Shown here: positions 24,817-31,543 of the stretch, in pieces | Layout of the letters: each line of letters starts with the position of its first letter | Numbering within the stretch: the first letter of the stretch is position 1 | NCBI GenBank assembly: GCA_017629215.1 | Contig: JAGBXP010000043.1 | Span: 1 to 37,491 of the forward strand | Source: a bacterium | Lineage (GTDB): Bacteria > Cyanobacteriota > Vampirovibrionia > Gastranaerophilales > Gastranaerophilaceae | Length of the DNA stretch: 37,491 nucleotides | Direction: 5' to 3' | The notes under the pieces: model-generated | What the model saw: the letters and a program-made list of their open reading frames with translations, nothing else | What the model was told of the DNA's origin: nothing | Database searches by the model: none | Translations under genes and position numbers: made by a program

Positions 24817-26004
24817 TTAAAAAATAGAATTTGCACAAATATAAGAAGTTGACCAAGCGTTTTGTAAATTATACCCACCACAAAATCCATCGATGTTTAA
24901 AATTTCTCCAATAGCGTATAGTCCAGAAAAATTTTTTATGCCCATTGTTTTTGGATTAATTTCATTCAAATCAATTCCACCAGCAGTTACAGTTTCATCT
25001 CCTTTGTTTGTACCGATTATGTTAATTTCAAAATTGTGTATTTTATTTAGAATTAAATCTCGAGTTTTGCCATTTATTTTATGGGCTTTTGTTGTTTCAT
25101 CTATATCATTTAAAATATAGTTTATAAGTTTAGCTGGTAAATATTTGTTTAATATGTTTTTTATTTCTTTATGAGGATTGTTATCCAAAATCTCTTGTAA
25201 ATCCTTTAAATCAGGTGCTAAATCAAAATTTAGGATATATGGTGTTTTTTTAAAAGCTTTTATTGAAGAAATTGTATACACTAAAGGACCAGAAACTCCA
25301 AAATGAGTAAATAATAAATCTTCATAAATATTATTATAAGTAACATTTTTAACTACAGTACCACTTAGAGTTTTAAAATCTTCTTTTGTATTTAGACCAA
25401 CAAGCGAAGGTCTTTGCTCAACAGTTTTTATTCCTAAATTATTAACTAACTTTAATCCAGAGTGTCCTCCAATCGCTAAAATTACTATATCAAACAAGTA
25501 CTGAGCTTTGTTTGTTATAATTTTAAATCCAGGATTTAATTGTACGATTTCTGTAACTTCTTCTTTTACAAAATTAGCTTTTTGTATATTCTTTAGAATA
25601 TTCTCTCTAACAATTTTTGCGCTATTTGATTTTGGGAAAATTCTACCATTTTCTTGAGCGTAAGTTTCGATACCCATTTTTTTAAAAGTTTCTATTGTAT
25701 TTAAAGTGCTGTATTTTGAAAAAATAGAATAAAGAAACTTTTCTCCTCTAGGATAGCTTTTTACTAACTCTTTAAAATCATATTCTGCATGAGCAAGGTT
25801 ACAACGACCTCCTCCAGTTGGTAAAAGAGTTCTAAGAGGTGCGCCTTTATCAAAAAGTGTGATGCTTAAATTTTCTTTTTCTATAATTGGTTGATTAAGA
25901 TTGTGGCTAATTATGTTGTTTGTGTTATTTAATAAAAAATAAGCACACATACAACCTGATGCACCTGCTCCAATAATGGCGATATTTTTAAATTCGTGTA
26001 CCAT
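24817..26004 (-). CDS. NAD(P)/FAD-dependent oxidoreductase, BaiN/HI0933 (YhiN) family
   Basis: The N-terminal dinucleotide motif is IAIIGAGASGCMCAYFLL. The family signature PTGGGRCNLAHAE follows, with a PRGEKFLYSIFSKY block. The C-terminus, AGGIDLNEINPKTM then GLYAIGEILNIDGFCGGYNLQNAWSTSY, is highly characteristic. Length is 395 aa. The family includes the bile-acid enzyme BaiN, but most members have no known substrate and the specific activity cannot be inferred. The expected GSTGDG-type loop after AIGGHSGLK is shortened. The start overlaps the folK end by 17 nt, so it is the second gene of a folK transcript. Confidence 0.92.
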   Translation of the reverse strand: MVHEFKNIAIIGAGASGCMCAYFLLNNTNNIISHNLNQPIIEKENLSITLFDKGAPLRTLLPTGGGRCNLAHAEYDFKELVKSYPRGEKFLYSIFSKYSTLNTIETFKKMGIETYAQENGRIFPKSNSAKIVRENILKNIQKANFVKEEVTEIVQLNPGFKIITNKAQYLFDIVILAIGGHSGLKLVNNLGIKTVEQRPSLVGLNTKEDFKTLSGTVVKNVTYNNIYEDLLFTHFGVSGPLVYTISSIKAFKKTPYILNFDLAPDLKDLQEILDNNPHKEIKNILNKYLPAKLINYILNDIDETTKAHKINGKTRDLILNKIHNFEINIIGTNKGDETVTAGGIDLNEINPKTMGIKNFSGLYAIGEILNIDGFCGGYNLQNAWSTSYICANSIF

Positions 26005-26488
26005 ATAAACAAACCATTTCTGGGTTTTCTATATCATCATATAAGCTCTCAACAGTTCTGCCAAAGAACGGATGAACAAAATCTTCGGCAATTTCTAGCA
26101 TTGGCACAAGCATGAATGCTCGTTTATGAAAATATTTGTGTGGAATTGTTAAATCATTATTATTGATAATAAGGTTATCATAAAAGACAATATCAATATC
26201 AAGTGTTCTATCAGAATAGCCTTTATTGTTTTTTCGCTCTCTGCCCAAAAGATTTTCAATATTTTGACATTCTTTTAGTAAATCTAATGGTGATAAGCTT
26301 GTTGATATTTGAACAATTGCATTTAAAAACCAATTGTCAGATTCCATTCCCCAAGGTTCTGTTTCATAGAATGAGGAAGTTGTTACTATGTTAATATTTT
26401 TATTCGCACCTAATAAGCTAGTCGCCTGTTGTATGTAGCCGACTCGATCTCCTAAGTTTGAACCTAATGATAAATAAACTATAGCCAT
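25988..26488 (-). CDS. folK: 2-amino-4-hydroxy-6-hydroxymethyldihydropteridine pyrophosphokinase
   Basis: HPPK transfers pyrophosphate from ATP to the pterin in folate synthesis. The motifs YLSLGSNLGDR, FYETEPWG, LGRERK and YSDRTLDIDIVFYDN, with IPHKYFHKRAFMLVPM, cover all conserved loops. The 166-residue length is standard. No Shine-Dalgarno is present. A near-consensus promoter ends 8 nt before the ATG, so the message should be leaderless or nearly so. It is co-transcribed with the BaiN-like gene; no other folate genes are nearby. Confidence 0.95.
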   Translation of the reverse strand: MAIVYLSLGSNLGDRVGYIQQATSLLGANKNINIVTTSSFYETEPWGMESDNWFLNAIVQISTSLSPLDLLKECQNIENLLGRERKNNKGYSDRTLDIDIVFYDNLIINNNDLTIPHKYFHKRAFMLVPMLEIAEDFVHPFFGRTVESLYDDIENPEMVCLYGTRI

Positions 26489-26496
26489 ACACTTAT

Positions 26497-26524
26497 TTTA
26501 TATTTCAAAATATGTTTATGTCAA
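26497..26524 (-). promoter_or_regulatory. Strong promoter of folK, leaderless arrangement
   Basis: On the minus strand TTGACA (26524-26519) and TATAAA (26502-26497) are 16 nt apart. The folK ATG follows after only 8 nt, placing the expected transcription start within 0-3 nt of the start codon. The -35 abuts the rpmE terminator. Confidence 0.75.
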
Positions 26525-26525
26525 T

Positions 26526-26557
26526 AAAAAAACCTTCTTGAAGAAGAAGGTTTTTTT
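26526..26557 (-). terminator. Intrinsic terminator of rpmE
   Basis: A perfect 14-bp stem (AAAAAAACCTTCTT paired with AAGAAGGTTTTTTT) with loop GAAG on the plus strand. On the minus strand it ends in seven T residues directly after the rpmE stop. It insulates rpmE from the folK promoter. Confidence 0.93.
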
Positions 26558-26558
26558 A

Positions 26559-26759
26559 TTACTTATTGCCGTAGCGTTTGTTAAATCTTTCAACTCTACC
26601 TTCAGAGTCAAGGATTTTTTGTTGTCCAGTATAAAATGGATGGCAATTTGAACAAATTTCAACTGTAATATTATCAACTACAGAACCAGTTTCTATTTCA
26701 TTACCACAAACGCATTTGATAACTGTTTTTTTGTAATCTGGATGTAATTCTTTTTTCAT
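26559..26759 (-). CDS. rpmE: 50S ribosomal protein L31, zinc-binding type
   Basis: This 66-residue protein begins [20 protein letters not shown] and ends [11 protein letters not shown]. The CxC (C16/C18) and CxxC ([12 protein letters not shown]) pairs identify the zinc-containing form. AAAGAGG precedes the ATG. It is monocistronic, bounded by its own promoter and terminator. Confidence 0.98.
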   Translation of the reverse strand: MKKELHPDYKKTVIKCVCGNEIETGSVVDNITVEICSNCHPFYTGQQKILDSEGRVERFNKRYGNK

Positions 26760-26821
26760 TATAGACCTCTTTCCTTCAAGATTCCAAACTTGAAAAGTAA
26801 TGTATTATTTCGACCAATTAT

Positions 26822-26850
26822 ATAATAGTACTATAAATTTTTTTTTGCAA
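26822..26850 (-). promoter_or_regulatory. Candidate promoter of rpmE
   Basis: On the minus strand TTGCAA (26850-26845) and TATTAT (26827-26822) have a 17-nt spacer, in the context TACTTGCAAAAA also seen before rpsH. The expected leader is about 55 nt. Confidence 0.55.
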
Positions 26851-26961
26851 GTATTTGTTCTATATTTTGCATTTATATTAATAAATTTTTCTTTTATTTT
26901 AAAGAGCTTAAATAAAGTAATTGATTGCTATTTTAGTTGAAAGATTATAAAATAGTAATCA

Positions 26962-27957
26962 ATGAAATATCTTAAATTAAATAAAGAACAAATATTAATA
27001 TCAATAGATAGATTGACTCGGTTTAAAAACACTAAAGAAAAGTATATGAGAGTGTTTTGTGATATTTTAAGCTCAAATTTAATTGAGCCAAAGTTGAAAA
27101 AGACTGAAATTATTAATTTAGATTTTTCTCAAATTGCAGAATGGGTTTCTGTTATAATTAACGACTCATTAGAAGATTTTGAAGTTAATACAAAAATTAA
27201 TGATTTTATAAAAAACTATGAAAATCAACTTTTTGTTAATGACATAGAGACGCAAAAATTGTTGAATAATAATATTAATTATTTAGGAATTATAAATTTA
27301 ATATCAGACGATATGCCTATTAATCTTATATGGCTAAAAAATATAATCAAAACTGTTGTCGATAATAATTTATCTAGTATTAATAATGATATATTAAGTT
27401 TACGTAGAGCGAAACTTCTAAAATTTCCAATAAAACAAGTTATATTAGTAGAAGGAATTACAGAAGAAATATTATTACCTAAATTTTCACAATATTTGGG
27501 TTTTGATTTCTATGCAGAAGGTATCCAAGTTATTGCAGCTGGTGGGAAAAATCAGGTTGTTAAAATGTATTATCAACTTGCTACAGAATTAAAAATCCCA
27601 ATATTTGTATTGTTAGATAATGATGCTAAGGATAATATTGAACAAATAAAGCCAAGATTAAGAGATATTGATAAAATACATTTATTGTCAAGTGGAGAGT
27701 TTGAAGATTTATTACCTAAAACCCTCATAATTAAGACTGTAAATTCTCATTTTAAGAACTTTTTATCAATTGCAGAAGCTGATTTGGATGATAATTTATC
27801 CAACGCAAAATCTCTTGAAGAGCTTTTTAGAACAAAAGGTTTGCACGAGTTTAAAAAAGCAGAATTTGCAAAATTAGTAAGAGATATGATAAATTCAGAT
27901 AAAGATATTTCAGTTGAAATTAGAAATATCATTGAAGAAATTAGGTTAATAAAATAA
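26962..27957 (+). CDS. Stand-alone OLD-type TOPRIM protein
   Basis: The C-terminal half has the OLD-family TOPRIM pattern: ILVEGITEEILLPKF (E164), IQVIAAGGKNQVVKMY, then PIFVLLDNDAKDN (D219/D221) and SSGEFEDLLP (E246/E248). These are the acidic metal ligands of TOPRIM nucleases. The N-terminal ~155 residues are helical and contain no Walker motifs, so the ABC-type ATPase normally fused in OLD nucleases is absent. Neighbours do not supply one. Length is 331 aa. There is no ribosome site; TATAAA lies 10 nt before the ATG, suggesting a leaderless message. It may be a nuclease in DNA repair or phage defence, or a regulator; the role is inferred only from the fold. Confidence 0.8.
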   Translation: MKYLKLNKEQILISIDRLTRFKNTKEKYMRVFCDILSSNLIEPKLKKTEIINLDFSQIAEWVSVIINDSLEDFEVNTKINDFIKNYENQLFVNDIETQKLLNNNINYLGIINLISDDMPINLIWLKNIIKTVVDNNLSSINNDILSLRRAKLLKFPIKQVILVEGITEEILLPKFSQYLGFDFYAEGIQVIAAGGKNQVVKMYYQLATELKIPIFVLLDNDAKDNIEQIKPRLRDIDKIHLLSSGEFEDLLPKTLIIKTVNSHFKNFLSIAEADLDDNLSNAKSLEELFRTKGLHEFKKAEFAKLVRDMINSDKDISVEIRNIIEEIRLIK

Positions 27958-28017
27958 ATAGTACAAAATAAGAAATTTTTATTATAATAATTAATAGGAT
28001 TAATTAAGGAGTGAAAT

Positions 28018-28836
28018 ATGAAAAGAATTTTATCAACATTATTAACTTTAGGATTTATAACTCTTTCTGCTAATGCTTGGGATGCCTATGAAAGGGTTTC
28101 TGTTGTTGGAAAGACGTTACTAGAAAAAAATTCTTTACCAACAACAATAACATTTAGTATTGTAGAAGGCATTGCTGATAATTCAGAAACAATAAGCAAT
28201 AATGTTATTAATATATCAAAAGAAGACTTAAAATATGCTGGTAATGATAGCGAGGTAGCTGCAGTTGTTTCTAATGAGCTAGGACATATTATAAATGGAC
28301 AAACTTCAAAAAATAAAATGAGAGAAATTGCAAAGGCTGCAATTACAAGTAAGTTAAGTGCTGATAATATAATTACAACTGCTGCAAATAGTGAATATAT
28401 AACAAATAAAACAAATTTAAACGATGAAATGTCTGCTGATATAACTGGTATTGATTTAATGTGCAAAACTGGTTATAACCCATTAGCAATGGTTGTATTG
28501 ATTACAAAAAGACCGACTACAAATACATTAGAAACTCTACAAGGAAAACCAAATAATTCAGAACGAGCAATGAATGCGTTTGATTATTTAACTTATGCTT
28601 ATTCAAGTAAGGTTCAAGCAGGCTATGGTTGTCAAGAATATAGAAATTTCCTTACTTATGCAACTCCAATAGTAAATGCAAGAAATAGCAATACTAAAAA
28701 ATTAGCTAAGTTTAATAAACAACAAGCTAAAAATCAATCAAAACGAGCAAAAGATATCGCAAGTTATAAAAATACAGGCATGAGTGGTTGGGATATGTCA
28801 TATAGCTTGTTACAATCTTTTACTCAGCCAAAGTAA
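28018..28836 (+). CDS. Exported M48-like metallopeptidase homologue with altered HExxH
   Basis: A Sec signal peptide (MKRILSTLLTLGFITLSANA, probable cleavage after A20) directs export. The M48-like core reads VISNELGH-like: the actual residues are AAVVSNELGHIINGQ with N86-E87-x-x-H90, where HExxH is expected. The third zinc ligand region is intact (DEMSADITGIDLM, E137 and D141), as is the following CKTGYNPLAM. Asn differs from His by one base (AAT versus CAT). The zinc site is probably impaired, so this may be a pseudo-protease. AAGGAGTGAAAT precedes the ATG. The C-terminus is Lys/Asn-rich. No neighbouring partner is obvious. Confidence 0.8.
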   Translation: MKRILSTLLTLGFITLSANAWDAYERVSVVGKTLLEKNSLPTTITFSIVEGIADNSETISNNVINISKEDLKYAGNDSEVAAVVSNELGHIINGQTSKNKMREIAKAAITSKLSADNIITTAANSEYITNKTNLNDEMSADITGIDLMCKTGYNPLAMVVLITKRPTTNTLETLQGKPNNSERAMNAFDYLTYAYSSKVQAGYGCQEYRNFLTYATPIVNARNSNTKKLAKFNKQQAKNQSKRAKDIASYKNTGMSGWDMSYSLLQSFTQPK

Positions 28837-28857
28837 CACTAATTGGCTCATTTTTTT
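28826..28857 (+). terminator. Weak candidate terminator after the M48-like gene
   Basis: AGCCAA (28826-28831) pairs with TTGGCT (28843-28848), followed by CA and seven T residues. The stem is only 6 bp and overlaps the stop codon region. Confidence 0.45.
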
Positions 28858-28905
28858 AATATAAAGAGGAATCTTGTAATAACAAACAAAATTTTAACTT
28901 GAGAC

Positions 28906-28934
28906 TTGCAAAAGTATTTTGTTTGTCGTAAGAT
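28906..28934 (+). promoter_or_regulatory. Candidate promoter of tRNA-Cys (and dnaA)
   Basis: TTGCAA (28906-28911) and TAAGAT (28929-28934) are separated by 17 nt, 8 nt before the first base of the tRNA. The ACTTGCAAAA context matches the rpsH and rpmE promoters. Confidence 0.55.
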
Positions 28935-28942
28935 ACTCTTAC

Positions 28943-29014
28943 GGCGACATGGCCAAGTGGTAAGGCAGAAGCCTGCAAAGCTTTTATCCCCCAGTTCGAA
29001 TCTGGGTGTCGCCT
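28943..29014 (+). tRNA. tRNA-Cys (GCA anticodon)
   Basis: The cloverleaf has acceptor stem GGCGACA / TGTCGCC, D-loop AAGTGGTAAGGC and T-loop GTTCGAATC. The anticodon loop CTGCAAA gives GCA at 28975-28977. The discriminator base is T (U73), as in cysteine tRNAs. CCA is not encoded; a T-run follows immediately and may terminate transcripts before dnaA. Confidence 0.95.
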
Positions 29015-29051
29015 TTTTTGATTTTTATAACTAATCACAATTAAAGAGTAT

Positions 29052-30437
29052 ATGGAAAGTTTAGAGTTAAATCAATTCTGGGAGCAAATAAAAGGGGAGC
29101 TTATCAAAGCTTTGCCAGAAAATGCTTTACCGTGGGTTTATCCTTTAGAGATATCTGGTTATGATAAAGGTGTTGTTACTGTTGTAACAGGACAACTCAT
29201 GGGACGAGATTTGCTTCGAAAAAATCATTATAGACAAATTGTAGAAGTTTTAAAACAAGTAACAGGAGATGAAAAATCTGATATTGTTATAATTTATGAT
29301 GCAACTGCAGCAAAGACATTGAAACGAGAAAATGAAAAACTTCAAAAAAAAGTTGCAACAGCTGTAATGAAAGAACAAGCTATGGAAAATCTTTCGTATA
29401 TGCAGTCTGCTTCTAATCTTAATTTAAAATATAAATTTGAAAATTTTGTAGTTGGTGAGAATAATAAGTTTGCACATGCTGTTGCCATGGCAGTAGCTAA
29501 AGCGCCTGCACAAAAATATAACCCTTTGTTTATATACGGAAATTCAGGGTTAGGTAAAACACATTTAATGCAAGCTATAGGTCATTATACATTATTTAAT
29601 AACCCTAAATTAAAAGTTAAATATACAAAAACTGAAGATTATATAAACGATTTTATTTCAAATTCTCGAAACAGTAAAGATCAAGTTGAGAATATGTCTA
29701 AATTTAATCGTAAATATACGAATATAGATATTATATTAATAGATGATATTCAGTTTATTGAGGGAAAGAAAAAGACAATGGATCAAATGCAACATACATT
29801 TGATAGCTTATATAATAAAGGTAAGCAAATTGTTATAACTTCTGATAGGCTTCCAAAGGATATCCCAAATTTAACTGCAGCGCTTGACTCTAGGTTTGCT
29901 ATGGGGTTGATGGTTGAATTAGTAGCGCCAGATGAAAATACAAGGTTTGAAATTATTAAAAAGTTAGCTCAAGGAAATGATTTAGTATTTGAAGAAAACG
30001 CTCTTCGATATATCGCAAAAAATTATACAAAAAATGTTCGAGAGCTAGAAGGTGCTTTTAATAAAGTTTGTGCATTTGCAGAAATTACAGAACAATCGTT
30101 AAGTTTAAAGCTTGCTAAAGAAGTTTTAAAATGTGAAGAAAAAGCTAATGAGATAGATATTGAAAGAATTGCTCAAGTTACAGCACAATATTATGATGTA
30201 GATTTGGATGATTTAAAAGGTTCTGCTCGTAGTCAGAAAATATCAATAGCAAGACATATTGCAGTGTATTTGGCACGTGAGATTACGGAAAAGAGCTTTG
30301 CTAGTATTGCAGAATTTTTTAATAAAAAGCATACTACAATAATGTTTGCGTATGAAAAAATAAAGAAAGAAATAGTTACTAACAAAGATTTTTCTATTGC
30401 AACTAGGGAAATTAAACAGGCATTGAAAGTAATGTAG
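29052..30437 (+). CDS. dnaA: Chromosomal replication initiator protein DnaA
   Basis: DnaA is the AAA+ initiator of chromosome replication. Domain I spans about residues 1-75 (LNQFWEQIKGELIKALPENA). The AAA+ domain has FENFVVGENNKFAHAVA, Walker A GNSGLGKT at 163-170 and Walker B LIDDIQF around D231. Domain IV contains SFASIAEFFNKKHTTIMFAY, where many bacteria have GGRDHTTV. Length (461 aa) is typical. AAAGAG precedes the ATG. dnaN and recF are not adjacent and I noticed no DnaA-box cluster in the flanking gaps, so the origin is probably elsewhere. It lies 37 nt after tRNA-Cys. Confidence 0.98.
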   Translation: MESLELNQFWEQIKGELIKALPENALPWVYPLEISGYDKGVVTVVTGQLMGRDLLRKNHYRQIVEVLKQVTGDEKSDIVIIYDATAAKTLKRENEKLQKKVATAVMKEQAMENLSYMQSASNLNLKYKFENFVVGENNKFAHAVAMAVAKAPAQKYNPLFIYGNSGLGKTHLMQAIGHYTLFNNPKLKVKYTKTEDYINDFISNSRNSKDQVENMSKFNRKYTNIDIILIDDIQFIEGKKKTMDQMQHTFDSLYNKGKQIVITSDRLPKDIPNLTAALDSRFAMGLMVELVAPDENTRFEIIKKLAQGNDLVFEENALRYIAKNYTKNVRELEGAFNKVCAFAEITEQSLSLKLAKEVLKCEEKANEIDIERIAQVTAQYYDVDLDDLKGSARSQKISIARHIAVYLAREITEKSFASIAEFFNKKHTTIMFAYEKIKKEIVTNKDFSIATREIKQALKVM

Positions 30438-30511
30438 CCGTGTTCGGTAGTCGTCAAAGAAATGATTTTATGATAATTATTTAGTAAAGTAAAATTATTT
30501 ATAGAGGGATT

Positions 30512-31543
30512 ATGCTAGATAATATCAAGTATTTAATGAGTTTAAAAACTGTAGATAAGAATATTCTTGAAGGGAATTTTGAGCTTGCTTTAAAAAAACT
30601 GAATTTTTTAATAAAAGAGGATTATAAACCTTCGATAACGTATTTGAAACGTGGTAAATTGTGTAAAAAAATATTAATGTATGATTACGCATATTCTGAT
30701 TTTACTTATATTATTGGACATTGTGCGCAAAAAAAAGAAGCATTTTATGAAAGACTTTTTTTAAACTATGAAATCGCAAATTACTATGAAGCAATAACTG
30801 ATGCTAATACTGTTTTAAGTTGGGATGAGGATAATTTTGATGTAAAAAGAATTAAACTATTATCTCTTATTTTTTCATCACAAGATAGTATAGCTATTGA
30901 TTTTATAATGGAAATATTTGATTTTCATAAATATAAAGCTATTCATTTTTTGTTTAATGAAGTAGCTTTAACTCTAGCAAAAGATGAATATAATCGTTCA
31001 ATGCGTTTGTTAGAAATAATTGATTTGATAGATAAAGATAATCCGATTAAATTACTAAAAGAAGCTAATATTTATGGACTTATTGGAAATAAAGAAAAAC
31101 AAAAAGAAATAATTTCTAAAATTGAGTCTATTTTTCCTAAATATTTTGTTTCACATTTTCGCTTCTCAGATATGTATCAAGATAAAGATTTATTAGAGAT
31201 TAGTTTTTTATTAGAACTTGAAGTTTTTGATAAACAAGGCTTGTTTTTATACCCTTTTAGAGTTCTTGAGGGGTACAAAAATTATCTAGAAGGTCATATT
31301 ATTGATTCAAAAGAATGTTTTGAGAAAGCTATCACGATAAATCCTGCAAAACCTGAAGGATACGTTTTGTTAGCTCAAACTTTGCAATTAATGTCTGGTT
31401 ATGACAGTCCTGACTATCGAATTCAAGCTGAAGAAAGTTATAAAAAAGCTATGGAAATTTATCAAAAAGAAAATTTGTTAGAAAAAGTAGAAGATATGAA
31501 GCGCCAGTTAAAACACTTAAATTCTTCTTTAAATCTTAAATAG
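30512..31543 (+). CDS. TPR-repeat protein (343 aa)
   Basis: The soluble helical solenoid shows TPR-like pairs: ILEGNFELALKKLNFLIKED near the N-terminus, YYEAITDANTVLSWD at about residues 91-105, and ECFEKAITINPAKPEGYVLL plus AEESYKKAMEIYQKENLLEK near the C-terminus. The central repeats are degenerate. No catalytic domain or signal peptide is present. GAGGG precedes the ATG. It follows dnaA by 74 nt, possibly on the same transcript, and overlaps the convergent nadE by 8 nt. It probably acts as a protein-interaction scaffold; the partner is unknown. Confidence 0.85.
   Translation: MLDNIKYLMSLKTVDKNILEGNFELALKKLNFLIKEDYKPSITYLKRGKLCKKILMYDYAYSDFTYIIGHCAQKKEAFYERLFLNYEIANYYEAITDANTVLSWDEDNFDVKRIKLLSLIFSSQDSIAIDFIMEIFDFHKYKAIHFLFNEVALTLAKDEYNRSMRLLEIIDLIDKDNPIKLLKEANIYGLIGNKEKQKEIISKIESIFPKYFVSHFRFSDMYQDKDLLEISFLLELEVFDKQGLFLYPFRVLEGYKNYLEGHIIDSKECFEKAITINPAKPEGYVLLAQTLQLMSGYDSPDYRIQAEESYKKAMEIYQKENLLEKVEDMKRQLKHLNSSLNLK

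Noticed and set aside
28837-29051. Replication origin next to dnaA
   Set aside because: I found no cluster of TTATCCACA-like boxes or AT-rich unwinding repeats; the gap holds tRNA-Cys and its promoter.
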